A stretch of DNA of 14,571 nucleotides from Ruminococcaceae bacterium UBA5904 (GTDB lineage: Bacteria > Bacillota > Clostridia > Oscillospirales > Acutalibacteraceae): the NCBI GenBank assembly GCA_002431305.1, contig DJEG01000002.1, forward strand, positions 2,559-17,129. The letters run 5' to 3'. The translations under genes and the position numbers were made by a program. Below the pieces are notes generated by a model. The model was given only the letters and a program-made list of their open reading frames with translations. It searched no databases and had not been told where the DNA came from. Shown here in pieces: positions 1 through 7,290 of the stretch; the first letter of the stretch is position 1; every line of letters starts with the position of its first letter.

Positions 1-97
1 CTGACAGGAAATAATGAAAAATATACGCTTTTTGTTCATGCTTTACCGATTATAAATCGAGCAAATAAACATAAATTAAATTCGAGGAGGGCAGCGC
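1..97. other. leader region upstream of spoIVB
   Basis: No gene can be supported in this stretch. One forward frame is open from the window edge to a TAA at 112-114, but it has no start codon and no recognisable protein content. A stop in another frame at 2-4 or 12-14 could be the end of an upstream gene outside the window. A loose sigma-G-like pair (GAAAA near 16-20, CATGCTT at 37-43, 16-bp spacer) is present, which would suit spoIVB, but the match is poor. The only clear signal is the spoIVB ribosome binding site, GAGGAGGG at 84-91. Confidence 0.4.
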
Positions 98-1315
98 ATG
101 AAAAAAATTTTTAAAATATCTGCAGTTATATGCTGTGTATTAAGTATCTGCGTTTTTTCGCTGATAATTTACGGAGATATAATTATTCCCGATTCTCTTA
201 CGGTCGGTGCCGGGTGCGATATGACCGTTTCGCATATTTTCAGCGTAACGGATGAATCGACTCTCAAAGAAGTTTCGGTTTTTTCTTCCGACGGTGAATT
301 AAGGACGGGGCAGACAAAACTTTTTGATGTTTTTCCCGTTAAAAATAATTCGCTGAATGTTACCGAAAGCGATTATGTCATTCCCGGCGGCGAGATAATC
401 GGAATACGCATGTATACAGACGGCGTAATCGTGGTTTCCGCCGACAGTATCGAAACCGCGGGCGGCATTGTAAATCCTGGAAAAGGCGCGGGAATTCAGA
501 GCGGTGATATTATAAAGACGGTAAACGGAATAGAATGCAGTTCCGTTTCTGTTTTAAACGAACAGATATCTTCAAATAACGGCAAGGCAATTTCACTTAC
601 GGTTTTAAGAAACGGAAAAACATTCGAAACATCGATAACGAGCGTTTATTGTACGACCGATTCGAAATACAGATGCGGACTTTGGGTGCGGGATTCGACG
701 GCGGGACTCGGAACTCTTACGTATATAGACCCCGAAAATAAAACCTACGGCGCTCTCGGGCACGCTATATGCGATACCGACACGGGTATTATTTTTCCGG
801 CGGGGCAGGGGAATATACTCTCGGCTGTTTTTAACGGGTGTATAAAAGGTCAGAGCGGAAAAACGGGAGAAATACAAGGTTCGTTCGGCAGAGAAATATT
901 AGGAGATTTGACGTTAAACTGCGATAACGGAATCTTCGGAAGCTATTCGGCTCTGACTGACAGCGGAAAAACCGTCAAAGTTGCAAAAATGAACGAAATC
1001 GAAGAGGGCAAGGCTCAGATAATAGCGACGGTCGATTCGGGTGAAAAGAAATATTACGACGTTCAAATCGAAAGGATAAGTTATGATGTTTCGGACGGAA
1101 GTCATAATTTTACTATTAAAGTAACCGACAATGAACTTATCGAAACAACCGGCGGTATTGTGCAGGGAATGAGCGGAAGTCCGATTATGCAGAACGGTAT
1201 GCTTGTAGGCGCGGTAACACATGTCTTTTTGAATGATCCGCAGTACGGCTACGGCATTTTTGCACAGACGATGATAGATACCGACAGAGGCGTAAACTTA
1301 AAGGACGCAGCGTAA
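98..1315 (+). CDS. spoIVB: SpoIVB peptidase (stage IV sporulation protein B, family S55)
   Basis: SpoIVB is a serine peptidase secreted from the forespore into the intermembrane space. In Bacillus it cleaves SpoIVFA and so triggers processing of pro-sigma-K in the mother cell. The 405-residue product has an N-terminal membrane segment (about residues 5-30), a PDZ domain (about 100-180, with the typical GAGIQSGDII and a VNGIE strand) and a C-terminal S55 peptidase domain. Catalytic candidates are His222 in GALGHAICD, Ser359 in GMSGSP and Asp344 in KVTDNEL. The Asp-Ser spacing of 15 matches my recollection of the Bacillus protein. The start has GAGGAGGG six bases upstream. The gene ends before its own terminator. 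In Bacillus the next gene is spo0A; here it is the spoIIA operon. Identification is firm. Confidence 0.96.
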   Translation: MKKIFKISAVICCVLSICVFSLIIYGDIIIPDSLTVGAGCDMTVSHIFSVTDESTLKEVSVFSSDGELRTGQTKLFDVFPVKNNSLNVTESDYVIPGGEIIGIRMYTDGVIVVSADSIETAGGIVNPGKGAGIQSGDIIKTVNGIECSSVSVLNEQISSNNGKAISLTVLRNGKTFETSITSVYCTTDSKYRCGLWVRDSTAGLGTLTYIDPENKTYGALGHAICDTDTGIIFPAGQGNILSAVFNGCIKGQSGKTGEIQGSFGREILGDLTLNCDNGIFGSYSALTDSGKTVKVAKMNEIEEGKAQIIATVDSGEKKYYDVQIERISYDVSDGSHNFTIKVTDNELIETTGGIVQGMSGSPIMQNGMLVGAVTHVFLNDPQYGYGIFAQTMIDTDRGVNLKDAA

Positions 1316-1324
1316 TTTGAATTG

Positions 1325-1370
1325 AAAAACGGAGATGCGGGAACTGACTCTGTGCGTCTTCGTTTTTTTT
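1325..1370 (+). terminator. Rho-independent terminator of spoIVB
   Basis: The left arm 1325-1338 (AAAAACGGAGATGC) pairs with 1354-1367 (GCGTCTTCGTTTTT). The 14-bp stem includes two G-T pairs and encloses a 15-base loop. The eight T residues at 1363-1370 complete an intrinsic terminator. It begins nine bases after the spoIVB stop and separates spoIVB from the spoIIA operon. Confidence 0.85.
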
Positions 1371-1383
1371 GTATACCATATTA

Positions 1384-1390
1384 TGACAAA
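1384..1390 (+). promoter_or_regulatory. possible Spo0A box upstream of spoIIAA
   Basis: TGACAAA differs at one position from the Spo0A box TGNCGAA. It lies 70 bases before the spoIIAA start, between the spoIVB terminator and the gene. In Bacillus the spoIIA operon is activated by Spo0A~P and read by sigma-H. I do not see a convincing sigma-H promoter here (no clear AGGAWWT and GAAT pair), so the operon promoter is undefined. A seven-base site can occur by chance. Confidence 0.3.
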
Positions 1391-1453
1391 ATAATCAGGG
1401 GGGATGTATTAAACTGGTGGTGATAAGTTATTATGTTGTTAGGAGGTAAAAAT

Positions 1454-1771
1454 ATGTCTGTTTCTTTTAAATACAGAGACGGATGTCTGACAAGCGTTCT
1501 CTGCGGAGATATAGACCATCATCACGCTTTATCAATCAGAGAGAGCATTGATTCTCAGATGTCTAAATATATGCCGTCAAAACTGATTCTCGATTTTCAC
1601 GACGTTACGTTTATGGACAGCTCGGGAGTCGGGCTTGTTATGGGGCGGTATAAAAATGCGTCTGTTTTCGGCTGCGGGGTGAAACTTGTGAATATGTCAC
1701 AGAAGGTCAGACGAATAATGAAAATGTCGGGACTTGAAAAAATAGTCGAATTCGAAAAGGAGGGCGAATGA
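1454..1771 (+). CDS. spoIIAA: SpoIIAA, anti-anti-sigma-F factor (STAS domain)
   Basis: SpoIIAA binds the anti-sigma factor SpoIIAB and frees sigma-F in the forespore. It is inactivated when SpoIIAB phosphorylates it and reactivated by SpoIIE. The 105-residue product is a single STAS domain. The phosphorylation site is in the loop MDSSGVG at residues 54-60; by alignment with Bacillus Ser58, the target is Ser56. GDIDHH (18-23) corresponds to the Bacillus GELDHH. An ATG at 1433 is in frame, but 1454 is chosen because AGGAGG at 1441-1446 sits seven bases before it, while the 1433 ATG has no good site and would place that sequence inside the gene. The end overlaps the start of spoIIAB, typical of this operon. 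Confidence 0.94.
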   Translation: MSVSFKYRDGCLTSVLCGDIDHHHALSIRESIDSQMSKYMPSKLILDFHDVTFMDSSGVGLVMGRYKNASVFGCGVKLVNMSQKVRRIMKMSGLEKIVEFEKEGE

Positions 1772-2214
1772 TGAAAACGTTATATGAAATGAAACTAACC
1801 GTAGACGCAAAAAGCGTTAACGAGGGGTTTTGCAGGGTTGCGGTCGGCACGTTTGCGGCGGTACTTGACCCGAATATTGACGAGCTTTCGGATTTAAAAA
1901 CCGCAGTAAGCGAAGCTGTTACCAACTGTATAGTCCATGCATACAAGACAAAACCCGGAAAAATTTACATAACGGTAAAAATAACCGATACAAACGCCGT
2001 GGTTGTTAAAATCCGTGACAGAGGATGCGGAATTCCCGACGTTGAAAAAGCGCGGGAACCGCTCTTTACCACAGGCGGAGACGACAGGTCGGGACTCGGT
2101 TTTTCTGTTATGGAATCATTTTCGGACAAACTCAAAGTTACTTCGAGAGAAGGACGGGGAACGAGCGTTACGATTACAAAAATAATTCGGGGCAAGACAA
2201 GCGATGCTTCTTGA
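1771..2214 (+). CDS. spoIIAB: SpoIIAB, anti-sigma-F factor and serine kinase
   Basis: SpoIIAB holds sigma-F inactive in an ATP-bound complex and phosphorylates SpoIIAA. The 147-residue protein is one GHKL (HATPase) domain. Visible motifs are the N box (AVSEAVTNCIVHAY, residues 45-58, with Glu48 and Asn52), the G1 box (DRGCGIPD, 83-90) and the G2 box (GLGFSVM, 108-114). Two adjacent ATG codons, 1768 and 1771, are possible. AGGAGG at 1758-1763 lies seven bases before the second and four before the first, so 1771 is preferred. Either way the start overlaps the spoIIAA stop, which implies translational coupling, and the end overlaps sigF by 11 bases. Length matches the family (about 146 residues). 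Confidence 0.94.
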   Translation: MKTLYEMKLTVDAKSVNEGFCRVAVGTFAAVLDPNIDELSDLKTAVSEAVTNCIVHAYKTKPGKIYITVKITDTNAVVVKIRDRGCGIPDVEKAREPLFTTGGDDRSGLGFSVMESFSDKLKVTSREGRGTSVTITKIIRGKTSDAS

Positions 2215-2869
2215 AAAAACCGACAGGGATTCTCTTATAAACGATAATATCGGGCTTGTCTATTCGTGCGCTAATAAATTTAAAAACAGAGGCGCCGAAT
2301 ATGAGGATTTGGTTCAGTGCGGATGCATCGGACTTATAAAGGCGGCGGACGGATTTGACCCGTCGCTCGGGTATAAGTTTTCAACATATGCCGTTCCTGC
2401 GATTCTCGGTGAAATAAAACGCGTATTCAGGGACGGCGGCACTGTTAAAGTCGGACGTTCCGACAGGGAAAAATCAAGGAATCTGATGAAAGTTCAGGAG
2501 CTTCTTTTCGATAAACTCGGCAGAGCGCCTACTGTTTCGGAGCTTGCAAACGAGTGCGGGTATGACGAGGCGAGAACGGCTCAGCTTCTGTGCGCGTCCA
2601 TGCCTGTAATAAGTCTCACGCCCGACGATGACTCGGATTTTCGCCCGACGGATATTGCGAGCAATGAAACTGACGAGCAGATGAACGACGCTATAGCCGT
2701 AAAAAATGCGGTGGAACGTCTGTGCGAACGCGACAGGCAGATTGTAGACATGCGTTATTTTAAAGGGCTTACGCAGACTGCGGCGGCAAAGGCTTTGGGG
2801 ATGACTCAGGTTCAGGTCTCAAGACGGGAAAAAACTATTCTCAAACTCCTGCGCGAAAATCTGACATAA
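2204..2869 (+). CDS. sigF: RNA polymerase sigma-F factor (forespore)
   Basis: Sigma-F is the first forespore-specific sigma factor. The 221-residue protein has region 2 at about 12-90, including the core-binding and -10 recognition segment (DLVQCGCIGLIKAADGFDP, then YKFSTYAVPAILGEIKR), region 3 at about 95-160 and region 4 at about 168-221. A helix-turn-helix in region 4 reads LTQTAAAKALGMTQVQVSR. It is about 30 residues shorter than Bacillus SigF (about 255), mainly at the N terminus and the region 3-4 linker. Position after spoIIAA-spoIIAB identifies it as sigF rather than sigG, which is a close paralogue. The start lies inside spoIIAB with only a weak upstream GGGGC, so translation is probably coupled. 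No hairpin terminator follows. Confidence 0.93.
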   Translation: MLLEKTDRDSLINDNIGLVYSCANKFKNRGAEYEDLVQCGCIGLIKAADGFDPSLGYKFSTYAVPAILGEIKRVFRDGGTVKVGRSDREKSRNLMKVQELLFDKLGRAPTVSELANECGYDEARTAQLLCASMPVISLTPDDDSDFRPTDIASNETDEQMNDAIAVKNAVERLCERDRQIVDMRYFKGLTQTAAAKALGMTQVQVSRREKTILKLLRENLT

Positions 2870-2873
2870 AACG

Positions 2874-2902
2874 TTGCTCTTTTTTATATTCTGTGATATA
2901 CT
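2874..2902 (+). promoter_or_regulatory. sigma-A-type promoter for the lipoprotein operon
   Basis: The -35 box TTGCTC (2874-2879) and -10 box TATACT (2897-2902) are separated by exactly 17 bases. Transcription would start near 2909, about 45 bases before the lipoprotein start. It begins five bases after the sigF stop, so this operon can be expressed independently of sporulation. Confidence 0.65.
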
Positions 2903-2954
2903 GTTATATAATTATTTATATAGTAAATCTAAGTGAAGAGGAGCGCCGGCGTTT

Positions 2955-5081
2955 ATGCGATATAAGATTAGAAAAAACATCAGAATATCCGTCTGCGTTC
3001 TCTTGTGCCTGCTGACGGTATTTCTGCCGTCGTGCGGTTCATTTTCTGTTAAAAGCACGGTTATAAACGCCGTTAAGGAACCTGAAAAGAGCGTCGATTA
3101 TCACTCTTATTCTTCATCCGGAGATGTTTTATATTCAAACGGATGTTCTTATCAGTTTGACGAAAAAACATACAGTATAAACGTACGCGATACCGAATCG
3201 GGCGTTATGTGGTCATCGCTTTTGCAAAAGGAAAATAATTATTCCTGCGTGTTAAGCGTTCAGATGATTTATAAAAAGAACATCTATATACTTAATTCTC
3301 AGGACAACGGTGCTGCGCTCGGCGGGGCGTCATATGAAAAAAACGATAACGGCATTACCGTTCATTATGACTTAAAAGAAAAAAAAGACGGGGAGAACCT
3401 TTTTTCCTGCGACGTTGTTTATTCGTTTAACGGCAGAAATATGAGCGTATCGTGCGATATTTCAAAGGCTGAAACGCCTGACGGCGCGGTGCTTGTTTAT
3501 TTTGATTTGCTCCCGTCATTCGGCGAGTATGACGACGCTTTGTCAAACGATTATTTTCTTGTTCCCGACGCGAGCGGGGCATTGATGTACACGTCCCTTT
3601 CCGATTCCGTAAACGACAGCTGTGAGTTCGATATTTACGGCTCTGACCCTGCCGAAAACGGAAATACGGACAGATCGCATTCGCTCATGCCCGTATTCGG
3701 CTCGAAAAGAAGCAATTCATCATTCGTTGCTTATATTGATTATTCCGACGCGGCGGCGTGCGTCTGCGCTCAGAGACCGAACGGCGAGAAGGGTGCGTAT
3801 ATATTCGCCCGATTTAAACTGTCCGCCTCGTCTATGACGGATTCGAGCGTGCGTTATACCGATTTTAAACGTGAAAAAATCGGCGTAACATATATGTTTT
3901 TAAGCGGAACAAAATCCGATTACAGTTCAATGGCGGGTGCGGTCAGAGAATATATGATTAAAAACGGGGATATGAACGAGACGAGAGTTCCTGACGGTAC
4001 TCTTCCGTTTGTTCTCAACGCGGTCGGACATTACGACAACGGATTTATGAAAACCGATTCGGAAACGACATTCGGCGACTGCGAAACTCTTGTAAATATT
4101 TTAAAAGCCCGTTCTGTCGATTCCGTCAGCGTCGTTTACAAAGGTATTTTTAAAGGCGGACTGAGTCAGAAGAAAACCAAACCGTCTGCCGTGCTGTCCT
4201 CGCTCGGCGGAAAAAGCGGACTTGAGGGGCTTTATTCATTCCTCAGGGCAAATAACGATAAACTGTTCGTTGCCGTTAACTGTATAAGCGCGCAAAACAT
4301 ACCGTCCGCGGATACGGCGCGCTCCGTGCTCGGTAACAAACTTTCTGTTACCGTAAAAAATGATATGAGCAGAAGCGATGCGGATAAGACAACGGATATT
4401 AAACTTATTGCCTCGTCTGAGATAGAAAAAATGATACCCGATATCGTTTCCGTTTCCGCTGATCTTCCCTGTGACGGAGTTATTCTCTCCGACGCGGGTG
4501 ATACTGTTTATTCGGACTGTTCGGCTGCCGGCAGGTCGAGAATTCAGACTAAGAATGCTCTTGAAAATATGCTTACAAGCGCTTCGGGCGCCGCGGATGT
4601 CAGCGTTTCAAACGGTAATTTCTATACTCTGAAAAGCGTTAAAAACGTTACGGACATGCCTTTATATCCGTCGAGAACGGAAACCTCGTCGTATAAGGGA
4701 ATTCCGTTTGCTCAGATGGTTATGCACGGATATGTAAACTACTGGGGCGAGAGTGTAAATCTGAGCGATAATTATAAACTATATATGCTCAGATGCATAG
4801 AATACGGCTCTCCTATAGCTTACGAATGGGTGTTTGACGAGACCAGCGCTTTGTATTACGGATATACTTTATCCGACGCGCTCGAGTATTATGAAGAAAA
4901 TAAAAATGCGCTTGAGTCTGTTTCGTCAAGCGTTATGATGTCTCATTCATTTGTAAAGGACGGAGTTGCCGAGGTCGTTTATGAAAACGGCGTTACAATA
5001 TATGTTAATTATAATAATTATTCCGTAATTACGGACAATAATCTGACCGTACTGCCTTACAGTGCATTAAAGGTCGGATAA
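2955..5081 (+). CDS. DUF5696-like lipoprotein of unknown function
   Basis: The 708-residue product is an exported lipoprotein. It has a basic start (MRYKIRKNIR), a hydrophobic segment (11-23) and a lipobox LPSC with Cys27 as the probable lipidated residue. The N-terminal part has a pattern I associate with DUF5696 proteins: a short strand (INVRDTESGVMWSS) typical of a beta-sandwich that starts these proteins. The middle (about 370-650) has alternating strand/helix segments that could be a TIM-barrel-like, glycosidase-like fold. The C terminus (about 665-708) contains VVYENGVTIYVNYNN, a strand pair common at the end of such proteins. No catalytic residue can be assigned. AGGAG at 2939-2943 is 11 bases before the start, slightly long. 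DUF4364 follows after 11 bases. The family name is from memory of sequence style, not a search. Confidence 0.6.
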   Translation: MRYKIRKNIRISVCVLLCLLTVFLPSCGSFSVKSTVINAVKEPEKSVDYHSYSSSGDVLYSNGCSYQFDEKTYSINVRDTESGVMWSSLLQKENNYSCVLSVQMIYKKNIYILNSQDNGAALGGASYEKNDNGITVHYDLKEKKDGENLFSCDVVYSFNGRNMSVSCDISKAETPDGAVLVYFDLLPSFGEYDDALSNDYFLVPDASGALMYTSLSDSVNDSCEFDIYGSDPAENGNTDRSHSLMPVFGSKRSNSSFVAYIDYSDAAACVCAQRPNGEKGAYIFARFKLSASSMTDSSVRYTDFKREKIGVTYMFLSGTKSDYSSMAGAVREYMIKNGDMNETRVPDGTLPFVLNAVGHYDNGFMKTDSETTFGDCETLVNILKARSVDSVSVVYKGIFKGGLSQKKTKPSAVLSSLGGKSGLEGLYSFLRANNDKLFVAVNCISAQNIPSADTARSVLGNKLSVTVKNDMSRSDADKTTDIKLIASSEIEKMIPDIVSVSADLPCDGVILSDAGDTVYSDCSAAGRSRIQTKNALENMLTSASGAADVSVSNGNFYTLKSVKNVTDMPLYPSRTETSSYKGIPFAQMVMHGYVNYWGESVNLSDNYKLYMLRCIEYGSPIAYEWVFDETSALYYGYTLSDALEYYEENKNALESVSSSVMMSHSFVKDGVAEVVYENGVTIYVNYNNYSVITDNNLTVLPYSALKVG

Positions 5082-5092
5082 GGAGGGTATAA

Positions 5093-5686
5093 ATGGATTT
5101 TAAACTTGACGCTTTTCCCGTCGATGAAAATACAAGCGGACTCAGAAACCGCGATAAAATCAAAATATTGATTTGCTATGTTTTTAAATCCATAGCTCAG
5201 CCCATCGCTAAGGATGTAATTCTTTCCGCTTTATACGATAACGGTATCGCCAACTATTTTGAGATAAGCCAGGCTGTTTATGAGCTCGAAAAAAACGGAG
5301 CTTTAAAACTTACCGAGGGCGATGACGCCGAATACATACTTACCCAAAAGGGAAGAAAAATAGCGGATGATCTCGAAAGAGAACTTTCGATGTACATTCG
5401 TCATAAAGCCACGCAGGCTGCTATGAAAACTCTTGTATACGAAAAACGTCTTAAAGAAAATAAGGTTAATATAGTTAATCTCGGCGAAGGAAAATACAGG
5501 GTTGACATAACTATTTACTCCGGACTTGAGGGCGAGGGCGAGAACGATTCGCTTCTCGACGTGTCAATGTATGTTCCGGATATTATTCAGGCTGAAGTTA
5601 TTAAACGTTCGTTTCTTAACAATCCGGCGAAACTTTATGAAAAAGTCACGCAGGCTCTTACCGAGGACGTAGATTTTGTTGATTGA
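5093..5686 (+). CDS. DUF4364 family protein (winged-helix, putative regulator)
   Basis: This is a 197-residue cytosolic protein matching the clostridial DUF4364 family. Residues about 20-95 form a probable winged helix: KIKILICYVFKSIAQPIAKD, then a helix starting ISQAVYELEKNGAL, then a wing and LTQKGRKIADDL, similar to the PadR/MarR style of DNA-binding domain. Residues about 100-197 form an alpha/beta region that includes KYRVDITIYSG and a C-terminal helix. No function has been established for the family as far as I know; a DNA-binding role is inferred from the fold. AAGGAGGG ends seven bases before the ATG. It is co-transcribed with the upstream lipoprotein and only two bases upstream of trmO. 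Confidence 0.8.
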   Translation: MDFKLDAFPVDENTSGLRNRDKIKILICYVFKSIAQPIAKDVILSALYDNGIANYFEISQAVYELEKNGALKLTEGDDAEYILTQKGRKIADDLERELSMYIRHKATQAAMKTLVYEKRLKENKVNIVNLGEGKYRVDITIYSGLEGEGENDSLLDVSMYVPDIIQAEVIKRSFLNNPAKLYEKVTQALTEDVDFVD

Positions 5687-5688
5687 TT

Positions 5689-6381
5689 ATGAGTGACAAA
5701 TTTAAAATAATTGCAAGAATTTATAACGGATATAAGACGAAATTCGGAGTCCCGAGACAGAGCGGAATCGCTCGTGAGACGAAGTCGAGAATCGTATTCG
5801 AAAAAGAATACAGAGATGCGAATGCGTTCAGACGGCTTGACGAGTATTCGCATCTGTGGCTTATATGGAAGTTTTCAGAATCCGAACGCGAAAACTGGTC
5901 TCCGACCGTCAGACCTCCGAGACTCGGCGGGAACGAGAGGGTAGGAGTGTTTGCGACGCGCTCGCCGTTTCGCCCGAATCCGATAGGGCTTACATGCGTT
6001 AAACTTGAAAAAATCGACTTCGAATGTTCCGACGCTCCCGTGCTCACTGTTTCGGGGGCGGATCTTATGGATTCTACGCCGATATACGATATAAAACCGT
6101 ACATCCCTTACGCGGATTCCTGCCCGGACGCCGTCGGCGGATTTGCAGACGGATTCAGCGGGTATTCTTTAGATGTCTGTATTCCCGGGAAAATTAAAGA
6201 AAAGTATTCAAAATGCTTTATTAATGAGGTGACGGAGCTTTTAAAAACAGACCCCCGCCCTGCGTATCAAAAGGACGAGGACAGGGAATACGGCGTTTTG
6301 TATTACGATAAAAATATAAAATTTAAGGTTAAGGACAATAAGATTTTCGTAACGGATATTGAATTATACGACAATGAATGA
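5689..6381 (+). CDS. trmO: TrmO, tRNA (t6A37) N6-methyltransferase
   Basis: TrmO (TsaA/UPF0066 family) uses S-adenosylmethionine to methylate t6A at position 37 of some tRNAs. The 230-residue product shows the family signature in the N-terminal beta-barrel: DEYSHLWLIWKF (51-62), RPPRLGG (75-81) and VGVFATRSPFRPNPIGLT (85-102), followed by an STPIYDIKPYIPYAD strand. The C-terminal part (about 165-230) is the usual smaller domain. A TTG at 5683 is in frame, but ATG at 5689 is preferred. It begins two bases after the DUF4364 stop. No Shine-Dalgarno sequence lies at normal distance (GAGGA is 21 bases upstream), so translation is probably coupled. Identification is firm; the exact tRNA substrates are inferred. 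Confidence 0.93.
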   Translation: MSDKFKIIARIYNGYKTKFGVPRQSGIARETKSRIVFEKEYRDANAFRRLDEYSHLWLIWKFSESERENWSPTVRPPRLGGNERVGVFATRSPFRPNPIGLTCVKLEKIDFECSDAPVLTVSGADLMDSTPIYDIKPYIPYADSCPDAVGGFADGFSGYSLDVCIPGKIKEKYSKCFINEVTELLKTDPRPAYQKDEDREYGVLYYDKNIKFKVKDNKIFVTDIELYDNE

Positions 6382-6387
6382 TATAAT
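6359..6387 (+). promoter_or_regulatory. sigma-A promoter for the TRIC-family gene
   Basis: TTGAAT (6359-6364) and a perfect TATAAT (6382-6387) are separated by 17 bases. The -35 box lies inside the last codons of trmO. The start site would be near 6394, giving a leader of about 30 bases. Confidence 0.7.
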
Positions 6388-6423
6388 CTCTTCGATTGTA
6401 TCAATCATGTTTTCGGGGGAAAT

Positions 6424-7062
6424 ATGGACAGTATAATTCTTATTCTTGAGATAATCGGAACGATTGCGTTTGCAGTTTCGGGCTCAATGGTCAGCATTAA
6501 CAAGAGACTTGATATTTTCGGTGTTATCTTCTGCGCCGTGGTTACTGCGCTGGGCGGGGGAGTTCTTCGAGATATGCTTCTTGCAAACCTGCCTCCCGTT
6601 ATGTTCAGGGAGTATATCTATGTTATCGTTGCGCTGATTACCGCTCTTGCCACTTTCATAATCGCGCACGTTATCGGCAAAAAATATACGGAAAATATTG
6701 ACATCATCGATAAGGTTGACAATGTTTTCGACGCGCTTGGACTCGGCGTTTTTACTGTTGTCGGAATTAATACTGCAATTTCGAGCGGTTACGGGGACAA
6801 CGCGTTTTTTGCAATTTTTCTCGGTATGACGACAGGGTGCGGGGGCGGAATTGTCCGCGACGTTATCGTCAGAGAAGTTCCGTTCGTTTTGTCAAAGAGA
6901 ATTTATGCCGTTGCTTCAATCGGAGGCGGAATCGTATATTATGTTTTGTACGTTACTCTCGGACTCAATGAGGTATTAAGCGTGCTGACCGGCATAATAC
7001 TGATTTTTGCTATAAGAATTCTCGCGTCCGTATTCAGATGGGATTTACCCAAAGCGATTTAA
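6424..7062 (+). CDS. TRIC-family (UPF0126) cation channel-like membrane protein
   Basis: The 212-residue product is an integral membrane protein of the prokaryotic TRIC/UPF0126 family (E. coli YadS, YicG type), whose studied members form trimeric monovalent cation channels. It has the expected seven hydrophobic segments arranged as two three-helix repeats plus a last helix. Each repeat carries the signature GGG-x-x-RD: GGGVLRD at 44-50 and GGGIVRD at 140-146. Length is normal. GGGGGA at 6415-6420 is three bases before the ATG. The gene follows trmO by 42 bases but has its own promoter. No hairpin terminator is visible after it, only T-rich sequence at 7066-7080. Its ion selectivity and physiological role here are unknown. 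Confidence 0.9.
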   Translation: MDSIILILEIIGTIAFAVSGSMVSINKRLDIFGVIFCAVVTALGGGVLRDMLLANLPPVMFREYIYVIVALITALATFIIAHVIGKKYTENIDIIDKVDNVFDALGLGVFTVVGINTAISSGYGDNAFFAIFLGMTTGCGGGIVRDVIVREVPFVLSKRIYAVASIGGGIVYYVLYVTLGLNEVLSVLTGIILIFAIRILASVFRWDLPKAI

Positions 7063-7102
7063 TTATTTTTTTGATTTTTGACGATAAAAATATGAAAAAC
7101 AC

Positions 7103-7131
7103 TTGATTTTGCCGCGAATATAGGCTATAAT
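7103..7131 (+). promoter_or_regulatory. sigma-A promoter for tRNA-Pro
   Basis: TTGATT (7103-7108) and a perfect TATAAT (7126-7131) are 17 bases apart. Transcription would start near 7138, about 39 bases before the mature tRNA. A perfect 8-bp inverted repeat, ATATTCAA/TTGAATAT (7130-7137 and 7142-7149), straddles the predicted start site. Confidence 0.75.
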
Positions 7132-7176
7132 ATTCAAGCTGTTGAATATATGTTCACGGTAAAGTCAATTGAATAT

Positions 7177-7253
7177 CGGGGTGTGGCGAAGTTTGGTATC
7201 GCGCTTGGTTCGGGACCAAGAGGCCATGGGTTCGAATCCCGTCACTCCGACCA
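7177..7253 (+). tRNA. tRNA-Pro (anticodon CGG)
   Basis: A full cloverleaf can be folded by hand. The acceptor stem is CGGGGTG (7177-7183) with CACTCCG (7243-7249), with one G-T pair. The D arm covers about 7186-7202 and contains GG in its loop. The anticodon stem CTTGG/CCAAG encloses the loop TTCGGGA (7209-7215), giving anticodon CGG at 7211-7213, which reads CCG (proline), with G at position 37 as expected for tRNA-Pro. The T arm has the loop TTCGAAT (7231-7237). The discriminator is A7250 and CCA is encoded (7251-7253). Confidence 0.96.
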
Positions 7254-7255
7254 GG

Positions 7256-7287
7256 AAAAAAGGACTTGTAAAATCAAGTCCTTTTTT
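7256..7287 (+). terminator. terminator of tRNA-Pro
   Basis: A perfect 13-bp stem, AAAAAAGGACTTG (7256-7268) with CAAGTCCTTTTTT (7275-7287), has a six-base loop and a T run. It starts two bases after the tRNA CCA end. The symmetric A/T flanks would also allow termination in the opposite direction. Confidence 0.92.
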
Positions 7288-7290
7288 CAA

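Noticed and set aside
605..1379. Minus-strand ORFs opposite spoIVB and its terminator
   Set aside because: They are shadows of a clearly identified gene, rich in Arg, Ser and Tyr, with no family features.
1371..1453. Sigma-H promoter for the spoIIA operon
   Set aside because: No AGGAWWT/GAAT pair at suitable spacing could be found by eye, so only a weak Spo0A-like box is listed.
3622..3837. Forward ORF inside the lipoprotein gene in another frame
   Set aside because: It overlaps a long gene with a signal peptide and good frame continuity; its product is low-complexity and Arg-rich.
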